A DNA stretch of 59,694 nt from an uncultured Bacteroidales bacterium. GTDB taxonomy: Bacteria; Bacteroidota; Bacteroidia; Bacteroidales; Muribaculaceae. Every line of letters starts with the position of its first letter. The stretch's first letter is position 1. A model generated the notes under the pieces. That model was not told where the DNA came from, made no database searches, and saw only the letters and a list, made by a program, of their open reading frames with translations. Positions 37,523-46,392 of this stretch are shown in pieces. Location of the stretch: the NCBI GenBank assembly GCA_902784675.1, contig CACZVR010000023.1, positions 1 through 59,694 of the forward strand, in the 5' to 3' direction. The position numbers and the translations under genes are program-made.

Positions 37523-39220
37523 ATGAAACGAATCAATTACTATAGCTGTTTGGCGATATTGCTGTGCCTGACATCCCTTGTGGGTCAGGCCAGGACCTTT
37601 ACTGTCAACGTCGATGCCGTGAGAGGCGATTTGACCCTGGAGTTGCGCAAGATGTGCGCCAAGGCTGGCTATGACGATACGGTGGAACTCTACTTCGGCA
37701 AGGGCACCTACACTATCGACGGCACCATCATCTTCAAGAGCAATGTCGTCATCAAGGGCGAGGGTCGGGATAACACCACGATTATCCTCGACAATGGCCG
37801 CAACCGCAATGGTCAAAAGGCTTTCACCGATGACACTTACTTCAAAATTCATGGTGTCTTGAAGCACCCTGTGACCTTCGCGATGAGTGATTTGACGATC
37901 CGACTCAAGGAGCACAAGGGTGTCTGGTGGGAGAATCAGGTGTGTCATGCCGTCAAGATTTACCATGCTAATCGCGTGGACATCCATGATGTGGAGAGTT
38001 ATATGCAGAATGCAATCATCACCAATTTTGACCTGCGTGTGTGCTCCAATGTCAATGTGACCGACTGCATCATCAGCAATTACAACAATTGCAGTGCTGG
38101 CGGCTGCTTGTGGATTCGCGGTGAGATGCACAACATCAACATCAAGAACAACAAGTTCTATAAGTATGGAAAGGACGAGACACTGGGCATTTATGACCGT
38201 GTGGTTGACACCAGCGACAAAAATATCCGTGGCAAGGCTGTCCGCACCGACATCTTTGTGGAGAACAACGAGTTTCATTACGGAGACTATAAGGGGAAAG
38301 GCAACCCCAAGAATCCCGAATCCAACTGCGACATGCTGTTCAGCCTGATGACCGACCACAAGAAGAGTGCCGACTGCTGCACGACGCGCAATTTCCACAT
38401 GCGTGGCAACAAGTTCTATATCAACGATGTGACCACGCGTTGCATGTACATCGGCTTTGATCCCGCCGATGAGCACGAGGATATCTATATCGAGAACAAC
38501 GAGATCATCAACGGTGATGTTGGCCGCGATTACAGGTACTATCACAAGGACATCGAGGTGCATGACCTGAGTTCCTGTGGTGACCCGATTCACATCTTCG
38601 GCAACACCATCCGCAACAAGGCGCTTGTGCTCAACAACAGCGGCGAGACGGGTTACATGTTCTTGCAGACACGCGGTGGCGTCGTTCACGTGACGGGCAA
38701 CAAGATTCTCAACGAGGTGACGCGCGACAAATTTTCGGGCAAGCCTTACGGCATGCAACTCATCTGGTGCCAGGTCGAGGGTGGTGACGTCACCCTGACC
38801 GACAACGTGTGCAAGGGCCTGAGTTTCATCGCCTTGGTAGGCGGTGGTGACGGCACGCCGTTGTTCTCCCTCAAGGCCCGCAACAACTACTTCGAGGGCG
38901 ACACACGCATCTACAGCCACAAAATCAAACAGATGAACCTCGATTTTACCGGCAACACCTTCAAGAGCAATGGCAAGGATTTCTTTCTGCAGGAGTTCGC
39001 TTCCAGGGGTACGGTCGTCTTCAACCTCAATCATGTCACTGTCTCGACGGGTGACGGCCAGTTCATGACTCATTGGGGCAAGAATTCGACCCATGACTAT
39101 CGTTTCGACCGCTTGGAGGTGAAAAACAACATCTTCCGTGGTGTGAAAAATGAGCGTGAAATGTTCAAGAACGTCACCAACGTGAAAAAACGCAACGTGA
39201 AATCCAATAGCATTATGTGA
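37523..39220 (+). CDS. Secreted right-handed beta-helix protein
   Basis: This 565-residue protein has a signal peptide (MKRINYYSCLAILLCLTSLVGQA) and then a parallel beta-helix of repeated short turns rich in N and G, such as NVVIKGEGRDNTTIILDN near 75 and IYIENNEIINGDVGRD near 315. Such folds occur in pectate-lyase-like enzymes, alginate epimerases and polysaccharide-binding proteins. In an exopolysaccharide cluster it may trim or modify the product in the periplasm. No catalytic signature is certain. It starts 59 bases after the glycosyltransferase and stops 8 bases before the next ATG. Confidence 0.82.
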   Translation: MKRINYYSCLAILLCLTSLVGQARTFTVNVDAVRGDLTLELRKMCAKAGYDDTVELYFGKGTYTIDGTIIFKSNVVIKGEGRDNTTIILDNGRNRNGQKAFTDDTYFKIHGVLKHPVTFAMSDLTIRLKEHKGVWWENQVCHAVKIYHANRVDIHDVESYMQNAIITNFDLRVCSNVNVTDCIISNYNNCSAGGCLWIRGEMHNINIKNNKFYKYGKDETLGIYDRVVDTSDKNIRGKAVRTDIFVENNEFHYGDYKGKGNPKNPESNCDMLFSLMTDHKKSADCCTTRNFHMRGNKFYINDVTTRCMYIGFDPADEHEDIYIENNEIINGDVGRDYRYYHKDIEVHDLSSCGDPIHIFGNTIRNKALVLNNSGETGYMFLQTRGGVVHVTGNKILNEVTRDKFSGKPYGMQLIWCQVEGGDVTLTDNVCKGLSFIALVGGGDGTPLFSLKARNNYFEGDTRIYSHKIKQMNLDFTGNTFKSNGKDFFLQEFASRGTVVFNLNHVTVSTGDGQFMTHWGKNSTHDYRFDRLEVKNNIFRGVKNEREMFKNVTNVKKRNVKSNSIM

Positions 39221-39228
39221 TAACCGCC

Positions 39229-40212
39229 ATGGCTCAGGAACGCATTCACCAGCTGGACTACCTCAAGGGCATCTTCATCTTGTTGATGGTGCTGTTTCAC
39301 CTTGCCCTTGTCGAGCAGACCTATCCGGTCTTGCGCGAGGCGGTTTACACGTTCCACATGTCGGCGTTCCTCATTATCTCGGGCTACCTCGCCAATGTGG
39401 ACAAGCAGCCGGTGGCGTTTGGCAAGGGATTGGCGCGCATTGCCGTTCCTTATCTGCTGTTCGAGGCGCTCTACATTCTCATGCAGTTTTTCTTGGGCGG
39501 CAGTCTGGGCGCTCACAACGCCATCGAGAGCCTCACGGCGACCGACTTTGTGACGCGTGTCTTGACTATGCCCACGGGTCCCTATTGGTACCTGCACACG
39601 CTGGTCATCTGCACCGCGGTCTATTGGCTTGTTTATCGCGTGCTGCACCTGCAGGGTATCTCGGGACTCGCGTTGTCGGGACTTCTCCTGTACGGCTTGT
39701 CGCTGGTCATCGTGGGCTTGGATTGGAGCAATGTCATCTATTTCTTGATTGGCGTGTTCATCTTGCGCAGCGGTTACTCCTTCCTCAAGGTCATCACCCC
39801 GTCGTTCATCGCCATCCTGCCGCTGGCTGTCCTGTTTGCCTATCGTGAGAACTACATCAGCGGGTCGTTGGCAGGCGTTGCTATCACGGTGCTGGTTATC
39901 AGCCTCTTGCTTGCCGTTTATCCCTATTGTTTCAAGGTCGTGCGTGACGGCCTGTGCTATATCGGGCGCAACTCGCTTGCCATCGTGGTCTTCTCGCCGA
40001 TTTTCACGATTCTCACCAAGAAGATGGCGCCTTACTTCAGTTTCGACCCCTCGGCTATCACTTTTGCGGTGATTGCCCTCGTCTTGATTGTGGCTTGCTG
40101 CTTGGGGTGTGCGTGGCTGTCCGACAGATTACATGTCAGCCGTTTCGTCTTTGTCCGTGACCGTTTTTACCATCCGTTCATGGACTGCGGTGACCCCGTT
40201 GACAATGGGTAG
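39229..40212 (+). CDS. Acyltransferase-3 family membrane protein in the exopolysaccharide cluster
   Basis: This 327-residue membrane protein begins at the ATG at 39229 (MAQERIHQLDYLKGIFILLMVLFHLAL). It has the conserved R/D-Y-KG-I and FH motifs of the acyltransferase-3 family in helix 1 and FHMSAFLIISGYLA next. About ten membrane segments are visible. It probably O-acetylates the polysaccharide or its lipid-linked unit. Its last 35 bases overlap the end of the convergent SGNH gene. Confidence 0.87.
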   Translation: MAQERIHQLDYLKGIFILLMVLFHLALVEQTYPVLREAVYTFHMSAFLIISGYLANVDKQPVAFGKGLARIAVPYLLFEALYILMQFFLGGSLGAHNAIESLTATDFVTRVLTMPTGPYWYLHTLVICTAVYWLVYRVLHLQGISGLALSGLLLYGLSLVIVGLDWSNVIYFLIGVFILRSGYSFLKVITPSFIAILPLAVLFAYRENYISGSLAGVAITVLVISLLLAVYPYCFKVVRDGLCYIGRNSLAIVVFSPIFTILTKKMAPYFSFDPSAITFAVIALVLIVACCLGCAWLSDRLHVSRFVFVRDRFYHPFMDCGDPVDNG

Positions 40213-41125
40213 TGGAGAAAGAGCCTTGACCCGTTACAGCCTTTAATTTAGCGACGAGGTCGCAAGTGAATTCCTTGGCGCCAACGGCGTTGAGATGTTC
40301 GCCGTCCACAAAGTAGCGGTCGTTGTGCACATATTTCGGATCTTGGGAGAAATCCAGCAGGAGGATGCCTCGTTGGTCGCACAACTCCTTGACGGGTTGT
40401 GTCAGTCCCTCTTCCATGCCATACCAACTGGGTGAAACCACGAACACAAAGCGCGTCTCGTCATCGGCCTCGTCAATCATGTGACACAGACAAGACAGTT
40501 TGAGTGAATCCACTTGATGTTCCATGGTTTCACTGGGATTGATTTTCATGTGATCAAATTCACCTTCCAATGGCTGAAATCCGTTTCTGCCGTCATCTTG
40601 GGCGAGCCTTAGGCAATCTCCCAGAATTTGGATGAAGCGTGAATTGTAACGATACATCTGGCTTATCATCTTGTATTTCTCGGTCGCACTCACCGCCTCA
40701 AAGATGTCGGCGATGCCGTCGCGGCCATAGTAAGGCTTGAGCCAACCTAGGTATTTGCAGTTGTCTTCTCCGTTGTAGATGTCATAAAGCGGCATCACAT
40801 CATAGAGCACTATCCTGGGATGATAACGCTGGCCGATGAGGTGGAATCGCCCGTAATTCAAGATGGCGCCGTTGCCGTCCTGACCGCAGTTATAGCAAGA
40901 TAGTCCGATGGAGTCTGTGATGATGGCTGGGTCATAGTGGTGAATGGCGCGTGAGGAGCCGAAGACGAGAATGTCCTCGCTCGTGCGGTTGCAGATGTAT
41001 TCGTTACGGGCCGTGTCGCCGCTGTGGGCGCACCCCGTGAGGTGTGAAAACACCAGCCCTGTCACCTCGTCAAGTAAGACGATGATAAGAAAGAATGCGG
41101 CTATTTTGATGAGGTGATCTTTCAT
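40178..41125 (-). CDS. SGNH-like acyl-transfer partner of the MBOAT protein (DltD/AlgJ-like)
   Basis: This 315-residue protein starts at 41125 with one N-terminal membrane helix (LIKIAAFFLIIVLLDEVTGLVF) and a periplasmic domain. The nucleophile block ILVFGSSRAIHHYDP near residue 50 and the C-terminal FVDGEHLNAVGAKEF near 275 (DxxH dyad) match the SGNH hydrolase fold. Such proteins pair with MBOAT membrane proteins to place acyl groups on exported polymers, as in alginate and teichoic acid modification. It lies 5 bases after the MBOAT gene. The family has no specific name I can support. Confidence 0.8.
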   Translation of the reverse strand: MKDHLIKIAAFFLIIVLLDEVTGLVFSHLTGCAHSGDTARNEYICNRTSEDILVFGSSRAIHHYDPAIITDSIGLSCYNCGQDGNGAILNYGRFHLIGQRYHPRIVLYDVMPLYDIYNGEDNCKYLGWLKPYYGRDGIADIFEAVSATEKYKMISQMYRYNSRFIQILGDCLRLAQDDGRNGFQPLEGEFDHMKINPSETMEHQVDSLKLSCLCHMIDEADDETRFVFVVSPSWYGMEEGLTQPVKELCDQRGILLLDFSQDPKYVHNDRYFVDGEHLNAVGAKEFTCDLVAKLKAVTGQGSFSTTHCQRGHRSP

Positions 41126-41130
41126 TGCGG

Positions 41131-42546
41131 TCAAAATTTGGCATAGATGAACTGGTCGGCACCGAACACACCGCATAGCAGAATTAGCACCAGTGTGATG
41201 ATACTGGCTGTCCAGCGCACGGCTGCCCGCCTGTTGCCCAGCAAACGGCAACGCTTCGGGAAAAACTCGTCAAGGATATCCTTAGCAAACAACAGTCCGA
41301 CACCCATCACCATCAGCAGTAGGTCAGTATGGGTGGGAAGGAAGATGGAGTGGGGAAGCGACGGGTCAAATATCCTGCCAATGACGCGGCAGGCATCGCC
41401 CAGCGTGGGCATACGGAAGAAAATCCAAGCGAAGTTGACGATCATGAAGGTGATGACAATCTTGATTGTCTTGCCCACGCTGCCATAGCGGCATTGCTGC
41501 TGCCCCAACATCTTTTCAATGATCTGGCAGACACCGTGCATGATGCCCCACATGATAAAAGTCCAGTTGGCGCCATGCCAGACGCCGCTGACCAGGAAGG
41601 TCACAAAGATGTTCCAGTAGCAGCGGAGGCGGGAACAACGGTTGCCGCCCAGCGGGATGTAGATGTAATCTTTTAGCCAGGTCGAGAGGGAGATGTGCCA
41701 CCGCCGCCAGAAGTCGGTCACGCTTACCGCCAGATAGGGGCGACGGAAGTTCTCGGTCAACTCAAAGCCCAAAGCCTTGCCCACACCGATAGCCATGAGG
41801 GAATAGCCCGCAAAGTCGGCATAAATCTGTATGGTGTAGAGCACGCTGGCGACGAAGCATGACAGTCCCGAGTAGTTCATGTAGTTGGGCAAAACCGTAT
41901 CGACATACAGCGCTACCCTGTCGGCAACGACCACCTTCATGAACATGCCCCACAGGATCATCCTTAACCCGGCGGTCACCATGGGACGGTCATATTGGGC
42001 GCGCAGGCGTTTCAACTGGGGAATGACAAGCGATGCCTTGTTGATGGGGCCCGACAGGATGCTGGGGAAAAACGAGATGAACAGGGCGTAGGTGAGAAAA
42101 TCCCGCTCGGCTTCGATGCGTTTGTGATGCACATCAAGCAGATAACCCAGCGCTTGGAAGGTGAAAAATGAGATACCGATGGGTATCGCCCAGTTCAACC
42201 CCGAGAGATGAAATTGCAACCCTGCCACCGACAGCGCCTGTGATACAGTGTCATTGATGAAGTTGAAATACTTGAAAAAAGCCAGCGGTAGCAGGGCCAG
42301 TATCACACCTGCCGTTACCAACGCCTTGCGTTGCTGGGTGCATTCCAGAGACAGCGCAGCAAGATAGGTCACCAGGGTCACTCCCAGCAATATCAGCGCG
42401 TAAACCGGCTTCCATTGCAGATAGAGCAGATAACTCACCACCAGCAAGAACAGGTTCCTCGCCTTGCCACATCGTGCCGGAATGGCATAATAAAGCAAGA
42501 AGATCAGCGGAAACAGCACTATGAATTGCAGTGAATTGTAAATCAT
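41131..42546 (-). CDS. MBOAT-family membrane O-acyltransferase
   Basis: This 471-residue membrane protein of the AlgI/DltB family passes acyl groups across the inner membrane. The start at 42546 gives MIYNSLQFIVLFPLIFLLYY. Family blocks are NWAIPIGISFFTFQALGYLLDV near 135, FADFAGYSLMAIGVGKALGF-like sequence near 235 (YADFAGYS), WRRWHISLSTWLKDYIYIPLGGN near 280 and the catalytic-His block FLVSGVWHGANWTF near 320. It pairs with the SGNH gene. A -7 box (TACCTTTG) lies at 42582-42575 on the minus strand. Confidence 0.93.
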   Translation of the reverse strand: MIYNSLQFIVLFPLIFLLYYAIPARCGKARNLFLLVVSYLLYLQWKPVYALILLGVTLVTYLAALSLECTQQRKALVTAGVILALLPLAFFKYFNFINDTVSQALSVAGLQFHLSGLNWAIPIGISFFTFQALGYLLDVHHKRIEAERDFLTYALFISFFPSILSGPINKASLVIPQLKRLRAQYDRPMVTAGLRMILWGMFMKVVVADRVALYVDTVLPNYMNYSGLSCFVASVLYTIQIYADFAGYSLMAIGVGKALGFELTENFRRPYLAVSVTDFWRRWHISLSTWLKDYIYIPLGGNRCSRLRCYWNIFVTFLVSGVWHGANWTFIMWGIMHGVCQIIEKMLGQQQCRYGSVGKTIKIVITFMIVNFAWIFFRMPTLGDACRVIGRIFDPSLPHSIFLPTHTDLLLMVMGVGLLFAKDILDEFFPKRCRLLGNRRAAVRWTASIITLVLILLCGVFGADQFIYAKF

Positions 42547-42574
42547 GATTGTACCACGGCTCTTGGACTGATTG

Positions 42575-42582
42575 CAAAGGTA
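42575..42582 (-). promoter_or_regulatory. MBOAT-SGNH operon promoter, -7 box
   Basis: The minus strand reads TACCTTTG, matching TAnnTTTG, 28 bases upstream of the start codon. No good -33 box is seen. Confidence 0.5.
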
Positions 42583-42671
42583 CATCGTTTTGCCCGAAAT
42601 CAGCCTGTTTTTACAATAAAATTCATTTGCGGTGCGTTAATCAAATAGTTTGAAACCGAACCGGTGTTTTC

Positions 42672-44129
42672 ATGAAAAGTACTCTACTTATCTATTCTTT
42701 GCTCATAGTCTCTTCCTTGCTGCCATCGCGAGCGCAGACCGGTTTGCGCCCGCGTGGCGACGTGAACTGCGATTGGGAGGTGAACGTGGGCGACGTGAAC
42801 GCGCTGGTGGACTCGGTGTTAGCCGGTGCAAACTACCATTCACTCTACACCTATGCCCATGACTTGAACGGCGATCAGGAAATCAATATCGCCGACATCA
42901 ACAAACTCGTCGAAGCCATCTTGGGAAAAGAATTGCCCCCGATGCCGTCCTATTCGGGAACGCTGCCCGTGCTGTTCATCAACACCGAGGGCCATCATGA
43001 CATCGTGAGCAAAGAGGAGTACCTGCACGCCGACTGGTGGCTCGACAACATGGGAAATGAGGACTTCCAATCCCTCGGCTCGCCTGATGCTCCGCTGGGA
43101 ACTCAAATCAAGGGACGCGGCAACGCCACTTGGACTTATGTTGACAAGAAATCGTTCAGACTCAAGCTGGACGCGAAGCAAGCACTGATGGGAATGCCAT
43201 CTAACAAGCATTGGAACTTGATGGCCTATCCCGATTCTTGGATGGGCAAAATCAGTGACGCACTCTCCTTTGAAATCGGGCGCCGCATGGGCATGGCATG
43301 GAATCCGCTTCAACAACCTGTTGAGGTGGTACTTAACGGACAGTACATCGGGCTGTATTTTCTGACCGAGAAAATCCGTGTGGATAAGAATCGCGTCAAC
43401 ATCGTTGAGCAAAAGGACAACGAGATTGATTCTGCTTTGGTGACTGGCGGCTGGCTGCTGGAACTGGACAACTACGTTGAACCAGGCCAGATTGTCATTG
43501 ATGAGGATGATAACCAGCAGATAAGATTCACGCCACATTCCCCTGAGGTATTAAGCGATGTGCAACGCAATTATATCACCTCATTTCTTATGGAGGCCGA
43601 CTCCGCTATCTTTGTAGAGAACAAGGCTGACCGCACTTGGGAAAAATTTATTGATATAGATGCCTTGGCCGTCTTTTACATTGTTCAAGAGGTGATTGAT
43701 AACCCCGAGGCGTTCTCGGGCAGTTGCTATATGAGCAAGGAGCGTGGTGACAGCACCCGATTGGTGTTCGGTCCCTTGTGGGACTGTGGCAGTTCCTTTC
43801 AGCGCTACTCGAGCAGCTATCAGTTCGACAAGTTCATCTATGAGGAGTTGCCCAGCTATTGTCAATCACATTGGATTGCCGAAATTACGAAATTCCCTCA
43901 TTTCCAAGAGGTGGTGAGAGCTCATTGGCAGCGGTTCTACAACGAGGTCTATCCTGCGATGGATGCTTTTATCGATGCCTTTGGGGGGCAGGTCGAGTCC
44001 GCGGGCAATGCCGACTTTGTTCGCTGGCCGCAATACTCTGCTAACCAGATTCCAGCCAGGCTTAACGCTTTCTATCGTCCGAGCTTCCACCGCAAGGTCG
44101 CTTGGCTCAACAGCCAGTGGGGCAATTAA
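42672..44129 (+). CDS. CotH-family protein with N-terminal dockerin-like repeats
   Basis: This 485-residue secreted protein has a signal peptide (about 1-21) followed by two dockerin-like repeats (RGDVNCDWEVNVGDVNALVDSV near 27, DLNGDQEINIADINKLVEAI near 65). A CotH domain then starts near 95. CotH proteins are atypical kinases that phosphorylate secreted proteins. Visible blocks are KGRGNATWTYVDKKSFRLKL near 150, VLNGQYIGLYFLTEKIRVDKNR near 222 and LVFGPLWDCGSSF near 360 (the DxD-like region is not obvious). It sits alone on the plus strand in the exopolysaccharide cluster; its stop overlaps the stop of the convergent glycosyltransferase. Confidence 0.85.
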   Translation: MKSTLLIYSLLIVSSLLPSRAQTGLRPRGDVNCDWEVNVGDVNALVDSVLAGANYHSLYTYAHDLNGDQEINIADINKLVEAILGKELPPMPSYSGTLPVLFINTEGHHDIVSKEEYLHADWWLDNMGNEDFQSLGSPDAPLGTQIKGRGNATWTYVDKKSFRLKLDAKQALMGMPSNKHWNLMAYPDSWMGKISDALSFEIGRRMGMAWNPLQQPVEVVLNGQYIGLYFLTEKIRVDKNRVNIVEQKDNEIDSALVTGGWLLELDNYVEPGQIVIDEDDNQQIRFTPHSPEVLSDVQRNYITSFLMEADSAIFVENKADRTWEKFIDIDALAVFYIVQEVIDNPEAFSGSCYMSKERGDSTRLVFGPLWDCGSSFQRYSSSYQFDKFIYEELPSYCQSHWIAEITKFPHFQEVVRAHWQRFYNEVYPAMDAFIDAFGGQVESAGNADFVRWPQYSANQIPARLNAFYRPSFHRKVAWLNSQWGN

Positions 44130-45193
44130 TTGGGAAAAAGTTGCTGGCGGGTGGCAGCGGCAATGGTGTTCCAATTGTATTTTTCAAGGTCATAGTGCTG
44201 GCGCTCGTCGGGGCTGTCAAGCAGGCGTGTGATAGCGGCACACAACGCGTCGACGTCGGCAGCGGCGAAATAGTCGTGTTGGGGTAACTCCACCTGGTGA
44301 GTGCCGGGGATGTCGCTGCACAGCACGGGCAGTCCGTAGGCCATCGCCTCGAGCAGCACCATTGCAAATCCCTCGTTGACCGATGGCAAGACCAAAGCGC
44401 GTGCGTGGCTGTAGAGCTGGCGCAGGTCCTCGCCTGTGGTGAATCCCGTGAAAATGACTTTCCGGTTGATGTCTAATCGTTCCAGCAGGTTGCGATAGGA
44501 ATCGTCGTGGTCGCTGGCACCGGCGATGACCACTTGGGTCACCTGTGGCAAGCGGTTGGCTGCCTCAACCAGGTATTCCAGGCCTTTCTCGGGTGTGAGA
44601 CGTCCCACGGCGAGCAGGTATTCCCTCGGTTTGATGCCGTGTTTATCGAGAAATGAAAATTCCGTGCTGCGGGTCACGGGGTCGATGCCGTTGGGGATGA
44701 AGACGCTTTTGTCGAGGACTCTGCATTTCTCCATCTGGTGCTTGTTGACAAAGATGACACGGTTGCTGAACCGGAGTGAGATGCGCTCGCACTGGCGCAG
44801 CAGCCAACGAGCCATGGCGCTCCACTTGTCGTGCTCATAGTTGGGGCTGTGATAGGTGAGCACCACGGGCAGACCCATGAGGCGCAACAACGGCGCGAAC
44901 ATGCCGGGCCCGATGTTGTGGACATGAACCACGTCGGGACGGTGAAAAGCAATGTGCAGCACGCTCAGGAAAGTGTGCCACACGGCTTCAAAACCCTTGA
45001 TGCGTGTCGAGGGCAGGTCGATAAATTCAATGTCGGGGAACGTCTGCGCCGATTGCTCGGTGAGGTAGGCACGACGGCGGTAGAGGCGCACATGGACATT
45101 TTCCATGTGGGTATACAAGTGATAGCTGTGAACCTCGACACCGCCCTGGATGCCAGGGAAACCGCGTGTTCCTATCACCGCTATCGTTTTCAT
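44126..45193 (-). CDS. GT4-family glycosyltransferase (DUF1972-type N-terminus)
   Basis: This 355-residue GT-B glycosyltransferase starts MKTIAVIGTRGFPGIQGGVEVHSYHLYTHM, typical of the rhamnosyl/fucosyl-type enzymes with a DUF1972 N-terminal domain. The donor half has YLLAVGRLTPEKGLEYLVEAANRLP near 185 and the EX7E motif as ALVLPSVNEGFAMVLLEAMAYGLPVLCSD near 275. It probably extends the polysaccharide repeat unit. The stop TAA shares bases with the CotH stop on the other strand. Confidence 0.9.
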   Translation of the reverse strand: MKTIAVIGTRGFPGIQGGVEVHSYHLYTHMENVHVRLYRRRAYLTEQSAQTFPDIEFIDLPSTRIKGFEAVWHTFLSVLHIAFHRPDVVHVHNIGPGMFAPLLRLMGLPVVLTYHSPNYEHDKWSAMARWLLRQCERISLRFSNRVIFVNKHQMEKCRVLDKSVFIPNGIDPVTRSTEFSFLDKHGIKPREYLLAVGRLTPEKGLEYLVEAANRLPQVTQVVIAGASDHDDSYRNLLERLDINRKVIFTGFTTGEDLRQLYSHARALVLPSVNEGFAMVLLEAMAYGLPVLCSDIPGTHQVELPQHDYFAAADVDALCAAITRLLDSPDERQHYDLEKYNWNTIAAATRQQLFPN

Positions 45194-45290
45194 AAGTTTT
45201 TAGCTTATAGTCCTTAGTCTCTAGTCCCTAGTCCCTAGTCCTTAGTTGTTGGCAAGTACCAACTCCTAACTTCTAACTCCTAACTGAATC
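45194..45290. repeat. Heptad repeats (TTAGTCC and TAACTCC types) between two minus-strand genes
   Basis: The gap holds CCTTAGT-CTCTAGT-CCCTAGT-CCCTAGT-CCTTAGT type units, then CTAACTT-CTAACTC-CTAACTG units about 20 bases later. A GTTGG/CCAAC hairpin lies at their junction. This gap contains no gene. Confidence 0.7.
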
Positions 45291-45293
45291 GGA

Positions 45294-46301
45294 TTAGTCC
45301 CAGCAGATGTCTTGGCCCTTGCGGATGCGCCATTTGTTCTTGAGTATCCACTTGATGGGAACCCATGGACGGCGCACCATGTCATGACGCTCGGTAACAA
45401 TGAAGGCGCAGTTGCGCTTGCAGTTGCGCACTTTCTCCATGGCCTCGCGAGCCTTGTCGCTGGCCATGATGTTCTCGAAGGAGTCTTCCTTGATGTTGCC
45501 GATGATCCATTCCTCGCCGCTGCCGTTGCAGGGGGTGACGTTGCCCCAGGGGTCGATAAAGAAAAAGTCGCTCAACGCGCCGCAGGGGGGGCGATACTCG
45601 TCGGTGTCACCGCGCAGACGGCGGTGAATCGAGCGGTTGAAGTAGGCGCGGCCATAGTCTTTCAGGCGGTCCTTGATGTGTCGACGCTTGCTGGTGAGCA
45701 ATGCCTTGACAAAGAGCTCATGCTGACGCAAGGCCTCCTCGCTCTCAATCTGGTTGTCATCCTTGTGGAAATACCAGGAGTTGTGGACTGCCGAGTTACC
45801 CAATTCCACGTCAAGTGCAACGCACAGGTCGTACAGGTGCAGCAGGTCCATGTAGTTGTCGGGTGAGATGACGACCGAGAAACCGATGTTCTTGCACTTG
45901 GTCTTCTTGAGCTCCAGCATGGTGCGCAAGGCGTGGTCAAAGCCGTCCTTGATGCCGCGTTTGGCGTCGTTGATCTTGGGCAGACCCTCGACACTCACGC
46001 GGATGAGGATGTTGGGATATTTGTTGGCGAGTTCAACGATTTTCTTCGTGTTGTAACCGTTGGTGCTCAGCTCCAACAGACTTGATTTAGGATATAGGAT
46101 TTCGAAAATCTTATCGATATCAGGACGCAACGTGGGTTCGCCGCCCGTGATGTTGATGCGCAACCCCGCGGGCAGTTTCTCATAGTAGGAGGAGTCTATT
46201 TCTTCGTTCGGGTTGGTCTGGAACTTCCAGATATTGCACATGTTGCACTGCGCGTTGCATCTGAAAGTGGTGATCAGACTGCCCTGAATCACATTTTTCA
46301 T
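45294..46301 (-). CDS. Radical SAM/SPASM-type protein
   Basis: This 335-residue protein has the radical SAM cluster motif CNAQCNMC near residue 15 and NITGGEPTLRPDIDKI near 49. A C-terminal SPASM-like cysteine region (PPCGALSDFFFIDPWGNVTPCNGS near 240, with more cysteines in RNCKRNCAF near 292) could bind extra iron-sulphur clusters. Related proteins modify peptides or sugars or help sugar biosynthesis. Position between glycosyltransferases suggests a role in making an unusual sugar or glycoconjugate, but the substrate cannot be read. It is complete. Confidence 0.85.
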   Translation of the reverse strand: MKNVIQGSLITTFRCNAQCNMCNIWKFQTNPNEEIDSSYYEKLPAGLRINITGGEPTLRPDIDKIFEILYPKSSLLELSTNGYNTKKIVELANKYPNILIRVSVEGLPKINDAKRGIKDGFDHALRTMLELKKTKCKNIGFSVVISPDNYMDLLHLYDLCVALDVELGNSAVHNSWYFHKDDNQIESEEALRQHELFVKALLTSKRRHIKDRLKDYGRAYFNRSIHRRLRGDTDEYRPPCGALSDFFFIDPWGNVTPCNGSGEEWIIGNIKEDSFENIMASDKAREAMEKVRNCKRNCAFIVTERHDMVRRPWVPIKWILKNKWRIRKGQDICWD

Positions 46302-46392
46302 TGCTATCGTCGATAAGCGTTATTACACCTATTTAACTAATGGGTGCATGGAATTATTGTGCAAAAGTAATAAAAAAAGTGAAAACAGTGCC

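Noticed and set aside
37508-39094. A 528-codon open frame antisense to the beta-helix gene
   Set aside because: The plus-strand frame has a signal peptide and a beta-helix pattern; the antisense frame is a valine-rich shadow with no such features.
45194-45290. Possible CRISPR array
   Set aside because: The repeats are 7 bases, directly adjacent and without spacers; no cas genes are present.
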